DNA from: Sipunculus nudus
Lineage: Eukaryota; Annelida; Sipuncula; Golfingiida; Sipunculidae
Direction: 5' to 3'
Length of the DNA: 64,000 bases
NCBI GenBank assembly: GCA_026874595.1
Contig: CM049318.1
Location: 35,109,956-35,173,955 of the forward strand
Positions 21,851 through 31,873 of the stretch are shown here, piece by piece. The notes beneath the pieces are model-generated. The model saw only the letters and a program-made list of their open reading frames with translations, ran no database searches and had not been told where the DNA came from. A program made the position numbers and the translations under genes. How positions within the stretch are numbered: position 1 is the stretch's first letter; each line of letters begins with the position of its first letter.

Positions 21851-23428
21851 TTAATGGTCTTCATTTATCTCCTCATCATCGTCAGCATCGTCATCATCCA
21901 TCTGCTCTTCTTCGTACTTTTCAACCTCAGTTTTCTCAGGGAACAACCGAGGATAAGTGTACATCGTACCCGACAAGTCTCTCGGCGGGTAGTGCCTGAT
22001 CATTGTGTTAAGTAATGATACAAGATCCCAGGCCTTGATCGATAGCGCATTCAAAATGTCGGTTTGTATGGTCTCCTGTACCCCGTCGGTGTCGAAGATA
22101 TACCGCGTTACCAAAGGTCCATAAAACGTTATCGTACCGTCCGGGTCCATCGAAAGTTGAAGGTCGTGCACTTGATTATACCTTTTTCGATTATAGCGGA
22201 ACAGTGCGTTTATGCGGCAGTTTTCCTTTTGAGCGGCCAGGAACAAAACGTCTAAATCACCGGTCAGATTATTATCCTCCAGCATGGCGAGTATTCCTGG
22301 TATTTGTACATCTTTGTTCTGTCCTATCAACCCTACCCTGCCCTTGAAACGCCTGTACGGTTCCCAGAGAAAATGTATCCAATCAGATTCGGGAGTGGAA
22401 GACGGTAGGAAGTTGAAGAATTCCTCACATGTGAACAGATACTCCAACTCACTCTGGTCGCATATAGGGCAGTATTCCCGTACGTCATCAAACACACTTT
22501 CGTAATCCGGGTTGCACCTCGCGCACTGTATCACTACAATCTTCTCGCGGTCGTAAAGTATGTCATATCCTCGTACATGACCTCGAAAGAACCTGCCGTC
22601 AAAAGGTACGACACCGTCTGATGGTCCCGCCACACTGTCAACACCCGCTTCAGTAGTATCACCCGTGTTCGCGTGGGCATGCTGCCCTGGATATCCCGGC
22701 ACTGCGTCTACAATGTTGTCATAAGACACCGCCGGAGGATTCCAGCTGTAAATGGTTACATCCTGGTAATCGGTGATCACGTGCTCCAACAATTGGAACA
22801 GTACTTCTGTCGTCAGCGATATCGTCTCATCCCTGTGGGCCGCCACCTGCATTGTGAAACGCGCGTCATCCTTGTAAATGCGGTCGTAGAATGACACAGT
22901 GCCATACGGGTCCATCTGGATATGCAAAGATTTACATATACCGGAGACATTAGGGTATATCCAACCGGTCAAGCTGCGGTTAGCCTTTTGAGCATCAGAC
23001 AGCATCCTGTCGAGATGTCCGACCAGGGCCCGCAACACGGAACCGAAGCCTTCCACGTGGATTGTCTTGTCTCTATGTCGAAACAACACTGTATCTCCAT
23101 GACGTAACAACGGCCGCCACCTGAACGTTATCCCTTGCCCCAAATCGTAGGTTTTCTCGGTTGTGAGCAGTGCCCTCAGTTCTGTCTCTTGACACGTGGG
23201 GCAGTATAACCTGCCCCGTCTGTTGTGATGGTACAGGTAATCGTCTGCACACATTGAGCATTTGTCCACAACTATGTGTTCTTCTCGCCACGTCACCCCC
23301 CTCCGTCGTAACCGGTTACTAAAGAAATTCCCGTCGGAAGGCGCGTAACCGTAACTGTTACCCGGTGGACCAGTGAAAAGACCGACTACATCCCGGCGAT
23401 GGCGTGAGTGTGCACAGCGGTCCCCCAT
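21851..23428 (-). CDS. Zinc-domain paralogue 3, copy A (525 aa)
   Basis: Same two-domain architecture as paralogue 2: CSMC/CPTC in domain 1 and CARC/CPIC in domain 2, each domain opened by PSDGNFF or FDGRFF. The C-terminus carries a strongly acidic tail (DDDDADDDEE). Start chosen at MGDRCAHS by alignment with MGGLRAD and MGNTCGD of the neighbours. No TATATAAA is seen upstream, unlike paralogues 1 and 2, so this copy may be driven differently or weakly. It is the only intact zinc paralogue in unit A. Confidence 0.7.
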   Translation of the reverse strand: MGDRCAHSRHRRDVVGLFTGPPGNSYGYAPSDGNFFSNRLRRRGVTWREEHIVVDKCSMCADDYLYHHNRRGRLYCPTCQETELRALLTTEKTYDLGQGITFRWRPLLRHGDTVLFRHRDKTIHVEGFGSVLRALVGHLDRMLSDAQKANRSLTGWIYPNVSGICKSLHIQMDPYGTVSFYDRIYKDDARFTMQVAAHRDETISLTTEVLFQLLEHVITDYQDVTIYSWNPPAVSYDNIVDAVPGYPGQHAHANTGDTTEAGVDSVAGPSDGVVPFDGRFFRGHVRGYDILYDREKIVVIQCARCNPDYESVFDDVREYCPICDQSELEYLFTCEEFFNFLPSSTPESDWIHFLWEPYRRFKGRVGLIGQNKDVQIPGILAMLEDNNLTGDLDVLFLAAQKENCRINALFRYNRKRYNQVHDLQLSMDPDGTITFYGPLVTRYIFDTDGVQETIQTDILNALSIKAWDLVSLLNTMIRHYPPRDLSGTMYTYPRLFPEKTEVEKYEEEQMDDDDADDDEEINEDH

Positions 23429-23671
23429 CGTGTACGCTGGACGCTGCTTGGCAATTAACAATCGTTGTCGATCACGCAGAGCCTGACACCAGACCGTGGA
23501 TACTTGTTAACCCAAATAATGTTACATATATGAGACACGGCAGGGCTTGAATGACATGTGTGAGTCACGTGTGCCCACATAGTTCATAAGAAATACGATG
23601 ACGCATTCCTTGTTTTTGTTTCGTGTCCCTTTTATTACATAAGTGTCATAATGTCCGGGTCTGATGTGAAA

Positions 23672-23781
23672 GTCCCCGTGGCGTAACGGGCTAATTCAAA
23701 CTTTCCTACCTGGACCAATAGTTTGTACTTGCAGTTCCGGCAAGGTTAAGTTCGGATCCGGGTTCGAATCCCGGCGGTGAC
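23672..23781 (+). ncRNA. tRNA-like pol III element, copy A
   Basis: A 110 nt element starts GTCCCCG and ends CGGTGAC, which pair as a tRNA acceptor with one mismatch. It has an A box-like TGGCGTAACGGG and a perfect B box GGTTCGAATCC inside a T arm CCGGG-TTCGAAT-CCCGG. The middle is too long for a normal tRNA and folds instead into hairpins CAAACT/AGTTTG and CTTGC/GCAAG. No anticodon loop with U33 is convincing. It could be an intron-bearing tRNA, a tRNA pseudogene or a tRNA-derived small RNA. Both unit copies are identical here. Confidence 0.6.
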
Positions 23782-23935
23782 ATTCACTTTTGTCTAATAT
23801 ATATTTCATATACGTGTGTGTCGGTTGAAATTAATGTTTATGAGGTAAATATACAAAACATCCCTCACGTATCTGCAAGATCAACAACAGATATTTCGTG
23901 GTGTTACGATTATGTATATAATACATAATAATATG

Positions 23936-23938
<3 letters not shown>

Positions 23939-23966
<28 letters not shown>
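23939..23966. repeat. TA-rich microsatellite
   Basis: AT dinucleotide run, reduced to a few repeats in copy B (about 45139-45150). Confidence 0.85.
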
Positions 23967-23972
<6 letters not shown>

Positions 23973-24049
23973 CTCATTGTGTTCAGATGACAACAGATAA
24001 GGCAACCCGGGACGAACCCGAGGTCGCATGACTCATCAATACGTGTTAT

Positions 24050-24980
24050 CCAACCGTCACTTCCTGTCGTCTGACCCCATATGACCCGGCACTTCCGTTC
24101 ACGACCCTTCACACTTCCTCACTTCCGGTCCAACACCACCCTACGTACCCGCACCGGAAGTCCCATTTACTCAATGGTTAAGGGTGACCCTAAAGTGTGA
24201 CCCCGATCACGACTGCCGGGTGTAAAGCAGACTTCCGGTACATGCGCTGTTAGTTCATTGGTCAGATCAGGTCACGTGGTGTGCATTCAGTCCGCCTATT
24301 GGTCAGGTCTCATTCACAACAATCAAACACGCGCTGTCCACGTGGTCTATTGCATCATCCCCGACCCATTCGTCCACACATTTCAAACCTGTTTTTAAAC
24401 CTTTTTCTCTCACGTTTTCTTCCGGATTGGCATCATATCCCACTTTACTGACATAACTGGACAATTATGAAAGATTTCACCATCATCGCCTTATTAACAT
24501 CACTACAACAACTCATTTAAATCCTGAAGCGGTGCACAACCGGAAGTACTATTCTACCGGAAGTTGGGCACACCCGCACCCGGCACCTCGACCCTCGACG
24601 CTTCGCCATGAATAAATTAGTGTGTGCGATTTCGGGCCCGCGTGCCGGGGAGGGGTATGTGTGTGTGTGTGCGATTTCGGGCCCGCGTGCCGGGGAGGGT
24701 GGTGCATGTGTGTGAGCGATGATACGGGTGTTTGATTTTTTACCCCCCCCCCGGGTAAAAATTTTCAAGATGGTGGATGGATGTATGTGTAAGGAGAGCG
24801 TTGATTGGTTGGGGGGATGTAAGAAAGGATTTGATTGGTTATGCAGTGGAGTGACGTCACAGTAAGCGGAAACCAACGGGGAGGTAAAATAAGGATGTAT
24901 GTGTATCCGGCGGAAACGACAGGGGGTGGTTTGTTTGAAATTGTGTGTGTGACGTCACAGGAGAAATAAGGTATATAAGG
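24050..24980 (+). promoter_or_regulatory. ETS/CCAAT/CRE/TATA promoter hub, copy A
   Basis: A dense set of eukaryotic binding words. ETS-type CCGGAAG or its complement occurs repeatedly (about 24090, 24124, 24153, 24233, 24419, 24541, 24560, plus ACTTCCT variants). CACGTG occurs near 24273 and 24340; ATTGG (inverted CCAAT) near 24257, 24298, 24804 and 24834. Two perfect TGACGTCA CREs are at 24852-24859 and 24950-24957, and TATATAAG at 24972-24979. A 40-45 bp GTGCGATTTCGGGCCC repeat is at 24620-24700. Transcription would start near 25000 rightward. A donor ACCG/GTAGGT at 25155/25156 begins an intron reaching the acceptor at 26347 before the first helical gene. Confidence 0.7.
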
Positions 24981-25236
24981 AGGTAGTTTGGACGGAGTAA
25001 AGTCAGACTCTGGTTTTGACTGGTACTAGTACTGGTAATAACTACACTTTGGATATATAGAAGCCGTCGTTGTGTTGAAGCTACAGAAAGCAAGTTGAAG
25101 CAAAGATTTGAAAGTTTGTTGAAGATTTGAGTTTGTGACAAAACAACAATACCGGTAGGTGTTTTTTGTTGTTGTTGTTGTTGTTGTAAAAGTATTGAAT
25201 TGGTTTTGTTTTTGAACTAAAATAATGTCACACTCA

Positions 25237-25685
25237 CTGGCCAGTAAGGTAGGCCGGGGGTGAATTTTTCTGTTTAGGGAGTGAATTTTTTAGTTTGTAT
25301 TTGAGAGGGCCCCAGTAACGAAGGGTCCTTAATATTTGGTTGTTGGCAGTAACAGAAACAAAACTAAAATGTGACCAGTAACGAAGGTCATTGGGAGGTG
25401 GGGATGGATGAGAGGGGAGGGGGGGGGGGGAATTATGTTTTTGTTTTGGTTGTTGTTAGAAAACTTAGGACACCCACTGGCCAGTAAGGTAGGCCGGGGT
25501 TACATTTATTTTGTGTATGGTTGTGTACACAACGGAATGACATCACTTTAAAAACCCCCAGATGCGCAGGAGTTAGATAAAAGCCATGTTTATACTACCT
25601 GACCAGTAAGCAAGGTCGGGTGACGTGTTTTTCCCCTGATAAAAAAAAACTATCAAACCCCTGACCAGTAAGCAAGGTCGGGTGA
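25237..25685 (+). repeat. Six hairpins with AGTAA loops in leader intron, copy A
   Basis: Each has a GC-rich stem closed by CC/GG around a 9 nt loop AGTAA(S)(S)(W)A. Stems: CTGGCC/GGCCGG at 25237 and 25477; GGGCCCC/GGGTCCT at 25307 (one internal mismatch); GTGACC/GGTCAT at 25371; CCTGACC/GGTCGGG at 25598 and about 25659. Stem sequences differ while pairing and loop are kept, which is compensatory change. The last two are followed by GTGACGTG. They lie inside the inferred 5' leader intron of the helical genes, so they would act in pre-mRNA or as DNA cruciforms. Confidence 0.65.
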
Positions 25686-26353
25686 CGTGTTTTCCCATCC
25701 ATCCATCCATCCAATTCGGAGCGGTTCGGTTTTTTTGCCACACAAGTGACACAGACTAACCGTAACGACGATTAAGTAATGTTGTGACATAGAAACGGGA
25801 AGAGAATTTGTATTTTTTTAACCATTAACAAAAGAAAATAACAGACACGCGGACCTTTTAACAAAAAATGTAGAGCAAAAAGGTATTGCAAGAGTTTAGT
25901 TTTTTTTCGGAAGGACAATGAGAAACACTATTAATTCTGTAACTGATAAAAAATAAGTAGGTAATTACTGTGAACAAAAAAAAATTCATTTAGGATAAAA
26001 ATAATAATAAACAAAATGTTATGAAGCAGAGCGCCACTATGCGTGACACCTTGCATGAATGTAATATGTAACCTCGTCACGGATATCAGTCCCTTCACGT
26101 TTATTGTATAACATGACCTCGTTAGTTTAGTAAACAACTACAACGGAAAAAAAAACGACATTTCGACACACGACCAATCACAAATGTCGATTGAGGAAAG
26201 AGGAGTAAGGAAGGTGGAGAGGGGGGGGGGGGGGGAGGTTATTTTTAATATTTTTGTTTGGTACATCAAAGTATAACCCTAAACAACACAGAAAAAAGTC
26301 CTGTAGCGAAAAAGCTGTTTGTTATAAGACGTCCTTGTGACTTACAGGGAATC

Positions 26354-26860
26354 ATGATGATGATGATGAACGAGAAGTTTGAATGTGAACTGGATGCAGC
26401 CATAGTTGCTGTGCCGAAACAAGGAGAGGCCATACTGAATGTCATAAAAAAGTTACAAACGTCGCCTGATACGTATTTGAAAGAACCAAGGGACGGGGAC
26501 GAATTTGATAAATGTTTAACACATCTCCTCGATGTACATGATCGCTTCACGGCCAATACTGGAACAAAACTTTACCAATATATTAATTCGTATGCGAATA
26601 TCACTGAAGCCACGCGCATCGCAGTCCTCATGGATAAGGTGATGCGCCTAACGGAGGACATCTATGATATTGTCCTCCGTTGTGAGGAACTCTACAAGAA
26701 TATCGTAGAGGAGTACCGCCCTAATGTGACACCGGCCGTCCACAGTCGCCACCTCGCCCGGTCGTTTTCATTTCTCGAGATACGTGTGCTAATAGAGGAC
26801 ATGCAAAATTATGTACAATTATGCAAGAAACGTGCTGTGAAGAAGATACAAACTGTATAA
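26354..26860 (+). CDS. Helical family protein 1, copy A (168 aa)
   Basis: Unrecognised all-helical protein starting with five Met codons (ATG repeat), just 6 nt after a CTTACAG acceptor. Heptad-like helices run through the sequence, with signature EDIYDIVLRCEELYKNIVEEY in the middle (positions about 106-127) and a basic end KKRAVKKIQTV. Paralogues: 27296, 47551 and 50476. The conserved order is a central helix ending in an aromatic-rich LY-x5-7-Y motif, an S/H-R-H stretch, and a final helix. AATAAA lies at 27068. Function unknown; no enzyme motif, signal peptide or membrane helix. Confidence 0.65.
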   Translation: MMMMMNEKFECELDAAIVAVPKQGEAILNVIKKLQTSPDTYLKEPRDGDEFDKCLTHLLDVHDRFTANTGTKLYQYINSYANITEATRIAVLMDKVMRLTEDIYDIVLRCEELYKNIVEEYRPNVTPAVHSRHLARSFSFLEIRVLIEDMQNYVQLCKKRAVKKIQTV

Positions 26861-27295
26861 ATGTTTTATCGGTCAAAGTATCAAAGACTTTTCTTCTTGA
26901 CTTTTCCATATTTAGATATATCGGATGTGTAACACATTGCAAATCCTCACTTGTAGAGGTCGTGTAAGAAAACACACGTTTATGTATATATGTCATTGGT
27001 ATTCTTTTGGTATTCTTTTTTACCTCCCAATATAGGGGTGGTGATTGATTTTTGTAAGTATACCAGGAATAAAACATATTTTAGTAACATAATAACTGCT
27101 TTATCGTGTCTGTTAACACACAGAAAAAGAGAGAGGTGATGCATGTCAAGATGACTGGAAAGGTTATGCGTGGTGTACAAACACTGGAGATATGTTTAAG
27201 ACCTGTCCTCCCTTTATGCGGTTGATAAGTATTTGTAACGTAAACATACAGACCGACACAATAAAATAGTCCTTTCTGCTCGTTTGCTGTCCAAC

Positions 27296-27841
27296 ATGGA
27301 CTCAAACCTGTCAAAAGAATTTGACCATGCATTGCTGGTAGATATTCCAGCTAAAACACGTGAGCTAAATGACTGTATTAAGTCGTTCCTGTCCACACCA
27401 GACAGATTTTTCGTTGACAGCGACAGAGTGTTTCAGCTGACTCTGAAAGCACTGGTCGACGAAGACTGGTGGTGGAACGCGCGGATTCTCAAAGGACTTA
27501 TGTTAGCGAAAAAGATATGTTTACAAAAGCGGTGCCAGACGGAACAGACATTAATTGCCGTGCGGATGGCGAAACTGTTTACAGAGTGGTTGAAGGATAC
27601 CTATGACGTAACACTCAAACATACGGCAGACGCATACACGCGAGTTGTGCAGCACTACCAAAGTCACAGTCGGTTTAAAGGCCCTGTGCAGAAGAGGCAC
27701 CACCAGAACAAGCAATCCATAGCCTCGTTTCAGTTTCTGCTTTGGAAACACAGGCAAAATTTGGCTTTCGAGCTGGGACAGTTTAACAACGATGGCTTGC
27801 ACACACAAGTGACAAACGCGGACAGCAGCTCGTCTAAATAA
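27296..27841 (+). CDS. Helical family protein 2, copy A (181 aa)
   Basis: Paralogue with LSTPDRFF near residue 30, a Trp-rich EDWWWNARIL stretch, YTRVVQHYQSHSRF, then KRHHQNKQSIASFQFLL and a Ser-rich end (DSSSSK). Start chosen at the first ATG of the frame (ACATGGACTC); an in-frame non-ATG extension is ignored. The STPD segment parallels TSPDTY in protein 1. No AATAAA seen shortly after the stop. Function unknown. Confidence 0.6.
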   Translation: MDSNLSKEFDHALLVDIPAKTRELNDCIKSFLSTPDRFFVDSDRVFQLTLKALVDEDWWWNARILKGLMLAKKICLQKRCQTEQTLIAVRMAKLFTEWLKDTYDVTLKHTADAYTRVVQHYQSHSRFKGPVQKRHHQNKQSIASFQFLLWKHRQNLAFELGQFNNDGLHTQVTNADSSSSK

Positions 27842-27917
27842 GTCGGAATACGCGCACTGTAGGTCCCATCATCAACGTGTCCCAGTGTAAATCTTCAGTC
27901 TGTTCACGAAAGGTGGC

Positions 27918-28009
27918 GTCCAGTACAGGACACACACGCACGGACGGACGGACGGACAGACGAATATGATTGGCTTTTAAAAAGAGCTCTGTTTCAGTAC
28001 AGAAACGGA
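27918..28009 (+). repeat. AGTACA-loop hairpin pair, copy A
   Basis: GTCC-AGTACA-GGAC at 27918-27931 and TCTGTTTC-AGTACA-GAAACGGA at 27988-28009 (8 bp, one G-U). Different stems, same loop. Related to the array at 51281-51855. Confidence 0.65.
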
Positions 28010-28861
28010 TGTAGGATTTGAACTGAATTCGTTAAATCTCACTGTCGCTTGGGAACAGGCTGATTCGTCCCCAAATCCATTTCGTTCTCGTCTTTTCGTA
28101 CTCCCCCCTGTTTCTCCATAGGTCCGGTTCGCCCCCAGGAATGAGGTCCTCGACCTGTTCGTCCTCATATTTGCAAAAAATGGTGCCAATTCGTCCACAG
28201 TATTAAATACCTATGTCTAAACAAAACGGTATATCTGATCCCCGATACATATGACGGGTATACATTTCAGGTATTTATCGATAATTATAAATGCATTTTA
28301 GCGGATATTTCTTTTCGAGAATTGATCTGGAGATGCGTAGTAATACGCATATTCGTTCACCTAATGTGATGTCCCATGGTGAGTTTTAAGAACCGGCCTG
28401 TACGGTTATTCCAAAATCAGTCATGTCTGGACAGAAGCAGCGAAAACAGCGACGGCCGGCATTTACGGTGGAAAGTACACGATTCCCTGCTTCACGGACG
28501 TGATTCCGGGTCTGAATGTTTCGGAGATTTATACGAAAGCGATGGCGGTAAGAAATATATATTAAATGCAATTATAGGGTATTTTTAGGCTGAGTAAAAT
28601 CCAGTAAAATCCAGCACGTAGAGAGAACAAGGTGGGATACATCACGCTTGAAGTGTCGGTTCGAGATAACGAGGTGTGAAGTCGTTCAGTTTTATGACCC
28701 CGCTTATCAGTCAAGTAGCAATTGGCATTACAATGACACGTGGCCACGGCATTTACTGTACAATAAGTAAATCATGTGATGGTTTATATATGATCAAATG
28801 GGCACAGCACTGCTTATCAGCTATTACGAAAGCGGTGTAGAAGAAATAAATCATCGCTGAA

Positions 28862-28901
<40 letters not shown>

Positions 28902-29592
28902 CGTTGTTTAATATGGTTGTATATTGTATTTGATATACTTAATGAGGAATATATTTAAAGAAACATATATAAAGCTACATGCAATTGTTTTAACTAACAT
29001 GTGAAATATTATGTTATTTTGTGATACAAGGTTTTTGTGTTCGCTGTAATATGTTGATTCATTTATATGTATTGTATGAATCACTATCACATTCTATTTA
29101 ATTATACTCTATTATACTACATAATGCATCAAATGTTAAGGAATATGATTATTTAATTAGACATAAAGGTATGAGGTTATAACATGTTTATATTAATCAG
29201 ATTATATTTTATTGTGTAGTATATCTGATGTATTTACCAATATATGTTATTAATATATTTTTATATATGTATATATATGAATATCGCAGATATCCAGATA
29301 ATCATAATGTAAATATAAATACTGATATCATTATACATGATAATCATAAGCATAAACATAATACTATTTTATAATATTTGTTATATCAACTCCATATGCA
29401 TCGTGTAGTATTCTGAAGCAATAATCTATATATTTAATAAATGCTGTATACATGTATTTGAAAAACATTTATATAATGTGGACGAGTCACGTTCATTTAT
29501 AAAACAATGGCTTATTTAAGTATTTGATGAAACAAGTGCGGATGCTATTAACAGTGGGCTTGTTATATTTAGGTGTATAAACTTCCTCTGCG

Positions 29593-29728
29593 AAACAAGG
29601 ACGATTTATGGGGGGACATTACGTCGCCTCCAGGTCTTGTTTGTATAGCACTCAGGAAGCAAAACAAGGACGATTTATGGGGGAATTACGTCGCCTCCAG
29701 GCCTTGTTTGTATAGCACTCAGGAAGCA
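29593..29728 (+). repeat. Two-unit tandem repeat with inverted arms, copy B
   Basis: Same structure as 8388-8523, unchanged in the pairing arms. Confidence 0.8.
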
Positions 29729-31006
29729 CAATAGACTCAAGCCGTTGGTCGTATATAGCACTCGAACAAATATTGAAGCCAATTATATATACCATAAATC
29801 ATGATATATAATTGTGGACGTGTTGTCTTTGTGGTTACGTTCACGTGAAACGGTAAATGATATAATTATTTTTAATCTATAGCTGTTATTGAACCATTTT
29901 ACACATATTGTCAGTTTGTTCGGATTGATCATTTAAAAGATATAGTGCGTTGACAATTTAACGTATGCACATGTGGGGATGAACACATCCTAATTAAATC
30001 CAACAGGAGAGCAAAACGAGATGATTTATTCTGAAATAAATATTGTTCACTGACCTTTTTTAGTAAGAATATTGAAATCATTCTACATGAAATGCTATTA
30101 ATTGTCTTACTATAGTAACATACTAATCTTCATTCAATCTTCACCGTTTCTGTTGAACAGTTGAACACATTTAAATTCATCCTTCATGACATGCTATTAA
30201 TTGTTTTACTATAGTAACATTCGTATCTTAATTCAATCTTCACAGTTTTTGTTGAACAGTTATAAAAATTCATTTATCTGTAATGTATACTTTAGCACCT
30301 TGCGTTTTTTTTAATTTGTGTTGTCTACAGCACAGCAAAAATCTTCATGTAATTATTGCATTTAAAACAATCTGATTTGTATTATTCATTTACATGATAT
30401 TTAATAATCCATATATAAATCTTAAATCTCTAATACTTCAATCCACAGTAAAGTATGTACTTATAAATCTTGGTATTCTTGTATCATGTATCTCGGCGAA
30501 AGAATACAATACGTTTTGAATTCTATAAAATATGGTTACATCAATGCTACTTTTATGATCCATACAATGATGTAAAGGAACCTTCTAGGATAGACCACAG
30601 CAACATTTATCCAATGAGGAACAAGAATGCCTTACAGGGAATTCCCCTTCCAAAGTTACAGTGAGTTATTACTCACATAATGTCATAAAAATGTCACGTT
30701 CTGCAATTATGCAATAGGCTGGGTATTTTATGAAATAACACCCCCTTGAGGAAGACCCATATATCTATAATTAATCAGGAAATATATTGAAATGGACCAG
30801 GAAGTTATATCGACCGATGAACATTAATCTCCATTTCCTCACGGAAATAACTGTTTCATAACATCCCAAGCCTATTGAAAATCACGAAAGCGTAATTTAT
30901 ATGTCATATTTTTTTAGAAATATTTAACAATAACGTTAAGAGGGGGGTTTTGAGGAAGTTTTGCCATTGTGTTATATTTACTATAAAAGGGAGAGCCAAC
31001 CGATAG

Positions 31007-31873
31007 ATGCTATTATTTGAAGACAGAATTCCAGATCGAATTCAGCTGTTCAACAAATCTTACACAGGTAGGCTGATTTCATATTATCTAAAGTGTGTTC
31101 ATGCATGCAGCGAAATGACACGTTATTACTGCTCCACGCAAGCTGTTCTCAGGTTCATCAACGTGGACGCCTGGCGTGTAAATTCGCCCCTGCCGTTTCA
31201 TACAATCAACGAAATTGAGTTCGTAGCATTTCTGAGTGCATTATCAGATATCTTGTGGTTGACAAAATCGCTACTGAGACAGATGAGACGATACGACCTC
31301 TTAAGCCATGCGTTCAGTGATACCGACATCGATCGTTTATACACACATCAAGACGTACGACGTCTAATCAGAAGTCTGTACGTGAACAATTCAATCAGAA
31401 CATTTAAAAATCTGTTACTACTCAGACTTTGCGTTCAGGTGGTCAGACAGAGGCGTGCTGATAATTTCATTCGTATGTTTCTGCCACCACAATTGGACTT
31501 TCGAATAACAGGAAGACAGCGGAACCGAAGTGAAACAAATAACTCACTACACGACACAGGTCGCCTGACTGATGATTTGAGCACCCATGATTCGAATAAT
31601 GCACCAATGGTCTCAAATGATCTCGACATCAGGGTACGACTGGAAAAAGCCAACAATGAAATCGCACGTCTGAGATCCGTCAACGAACAAGAATTGTTTA
31701 TGTGCAAAATCTGTCTGACAGAGGTTGTTAATTGTGTATTAAAAAAATGTGGACATGCATATGGCCGTGACTGTCTTATAGAAAATTTAAGTAGCAGCAC
31801 TTCTGCTGGAATTAAGTGTCCGAAATGCAGAAAAAACACAAGACGTGGTGACATAATTACGTTGTACATATAA
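31007..31873 (+). CDS. DED-like/RING protein, copy B, RING ligand lost
   Basis: Nearly identical to the copy at 9802-10668 and same length. One key difference: codon 253 is GGC, not TGC, so the fifth zinc ligand of the RING (the Cys after GHAY) is Gly. A second change converts Q to K in RLEKANNE. The RxDLL motif is intact. The poly(A) signal found 34 nt after the stop in copy A reads AAAATAAC here. The product would keep the death-fold-like half but probably has a misfolded or weakened RING. It may be a decaying copy or a dominant-negative form; sequence alone cannot tell. Confidence 0.75.
   Translation: MLLFEDRIPDRIQLFNKSYTGRLISYYLKCVHACSEMTRYYCSTQAVLRFINVDAWRVNSPLPFHTINEIEFVAFLSALSDILWLTKSLLRQMRRYDLLSHAFSDTDIDRLYTHQDVRRLIRSLYVNNSIRTFKNLLLLRLCVQVVRQRRADNFIRMFLPPQLDFRITGRQRNRSETNNSLHDTGRLTDDLSTHDSNNAPMVSNDLDIRVRLEKANNEIARLRSVNEQELFMCKICLTEVVNCVLKKCGHAYGRDCLIENLSSSTSAGIKCPKCRKNTRRGDIITLYI

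Larger units (their letters stand above)
6845..28050 (+). repeat. Tandem unit copy A (about 21.2 kb)
   Basis: The unit begins GGGAACAGGCTGATTCG at 6845 and ends CTCACTGTCGCTT at 28050, directly followed by the start of copy B. Genes and non-coding DNA are collinear and nearly identical to B. Differences include homopolymer and microsatellite lengths, scattered substitutions, one frameshift, two nonsense changes and one ~720 bp gene-sized absence. The unit mixes accessory genes with host-like intergenic DNA, so it is a segmental duplication rather than a simple transposon. Confidence 0.9.

Noticed and set aside
20150-22505. Many plus-strand frames of 60-120 codons across the zinc paralogues
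   Set aside because: All are antisense shadows, recurring at the same offset in each paralogue because the sense frames are homologous.
23672-23781. Ordinary class II tRNA (Leu or Ser)
   Set aside because: Length 110 nt, no 7 nt anticodon loop with U33 and a poor D stem; kept only as tRNA-like.
26258-26353. N-terminal extension of helical protein 1 upstream of the Met run
   Set aside because: The extension crosses the splice acceptor CTTACAG and begins in intron sequence with a non-ATG start.
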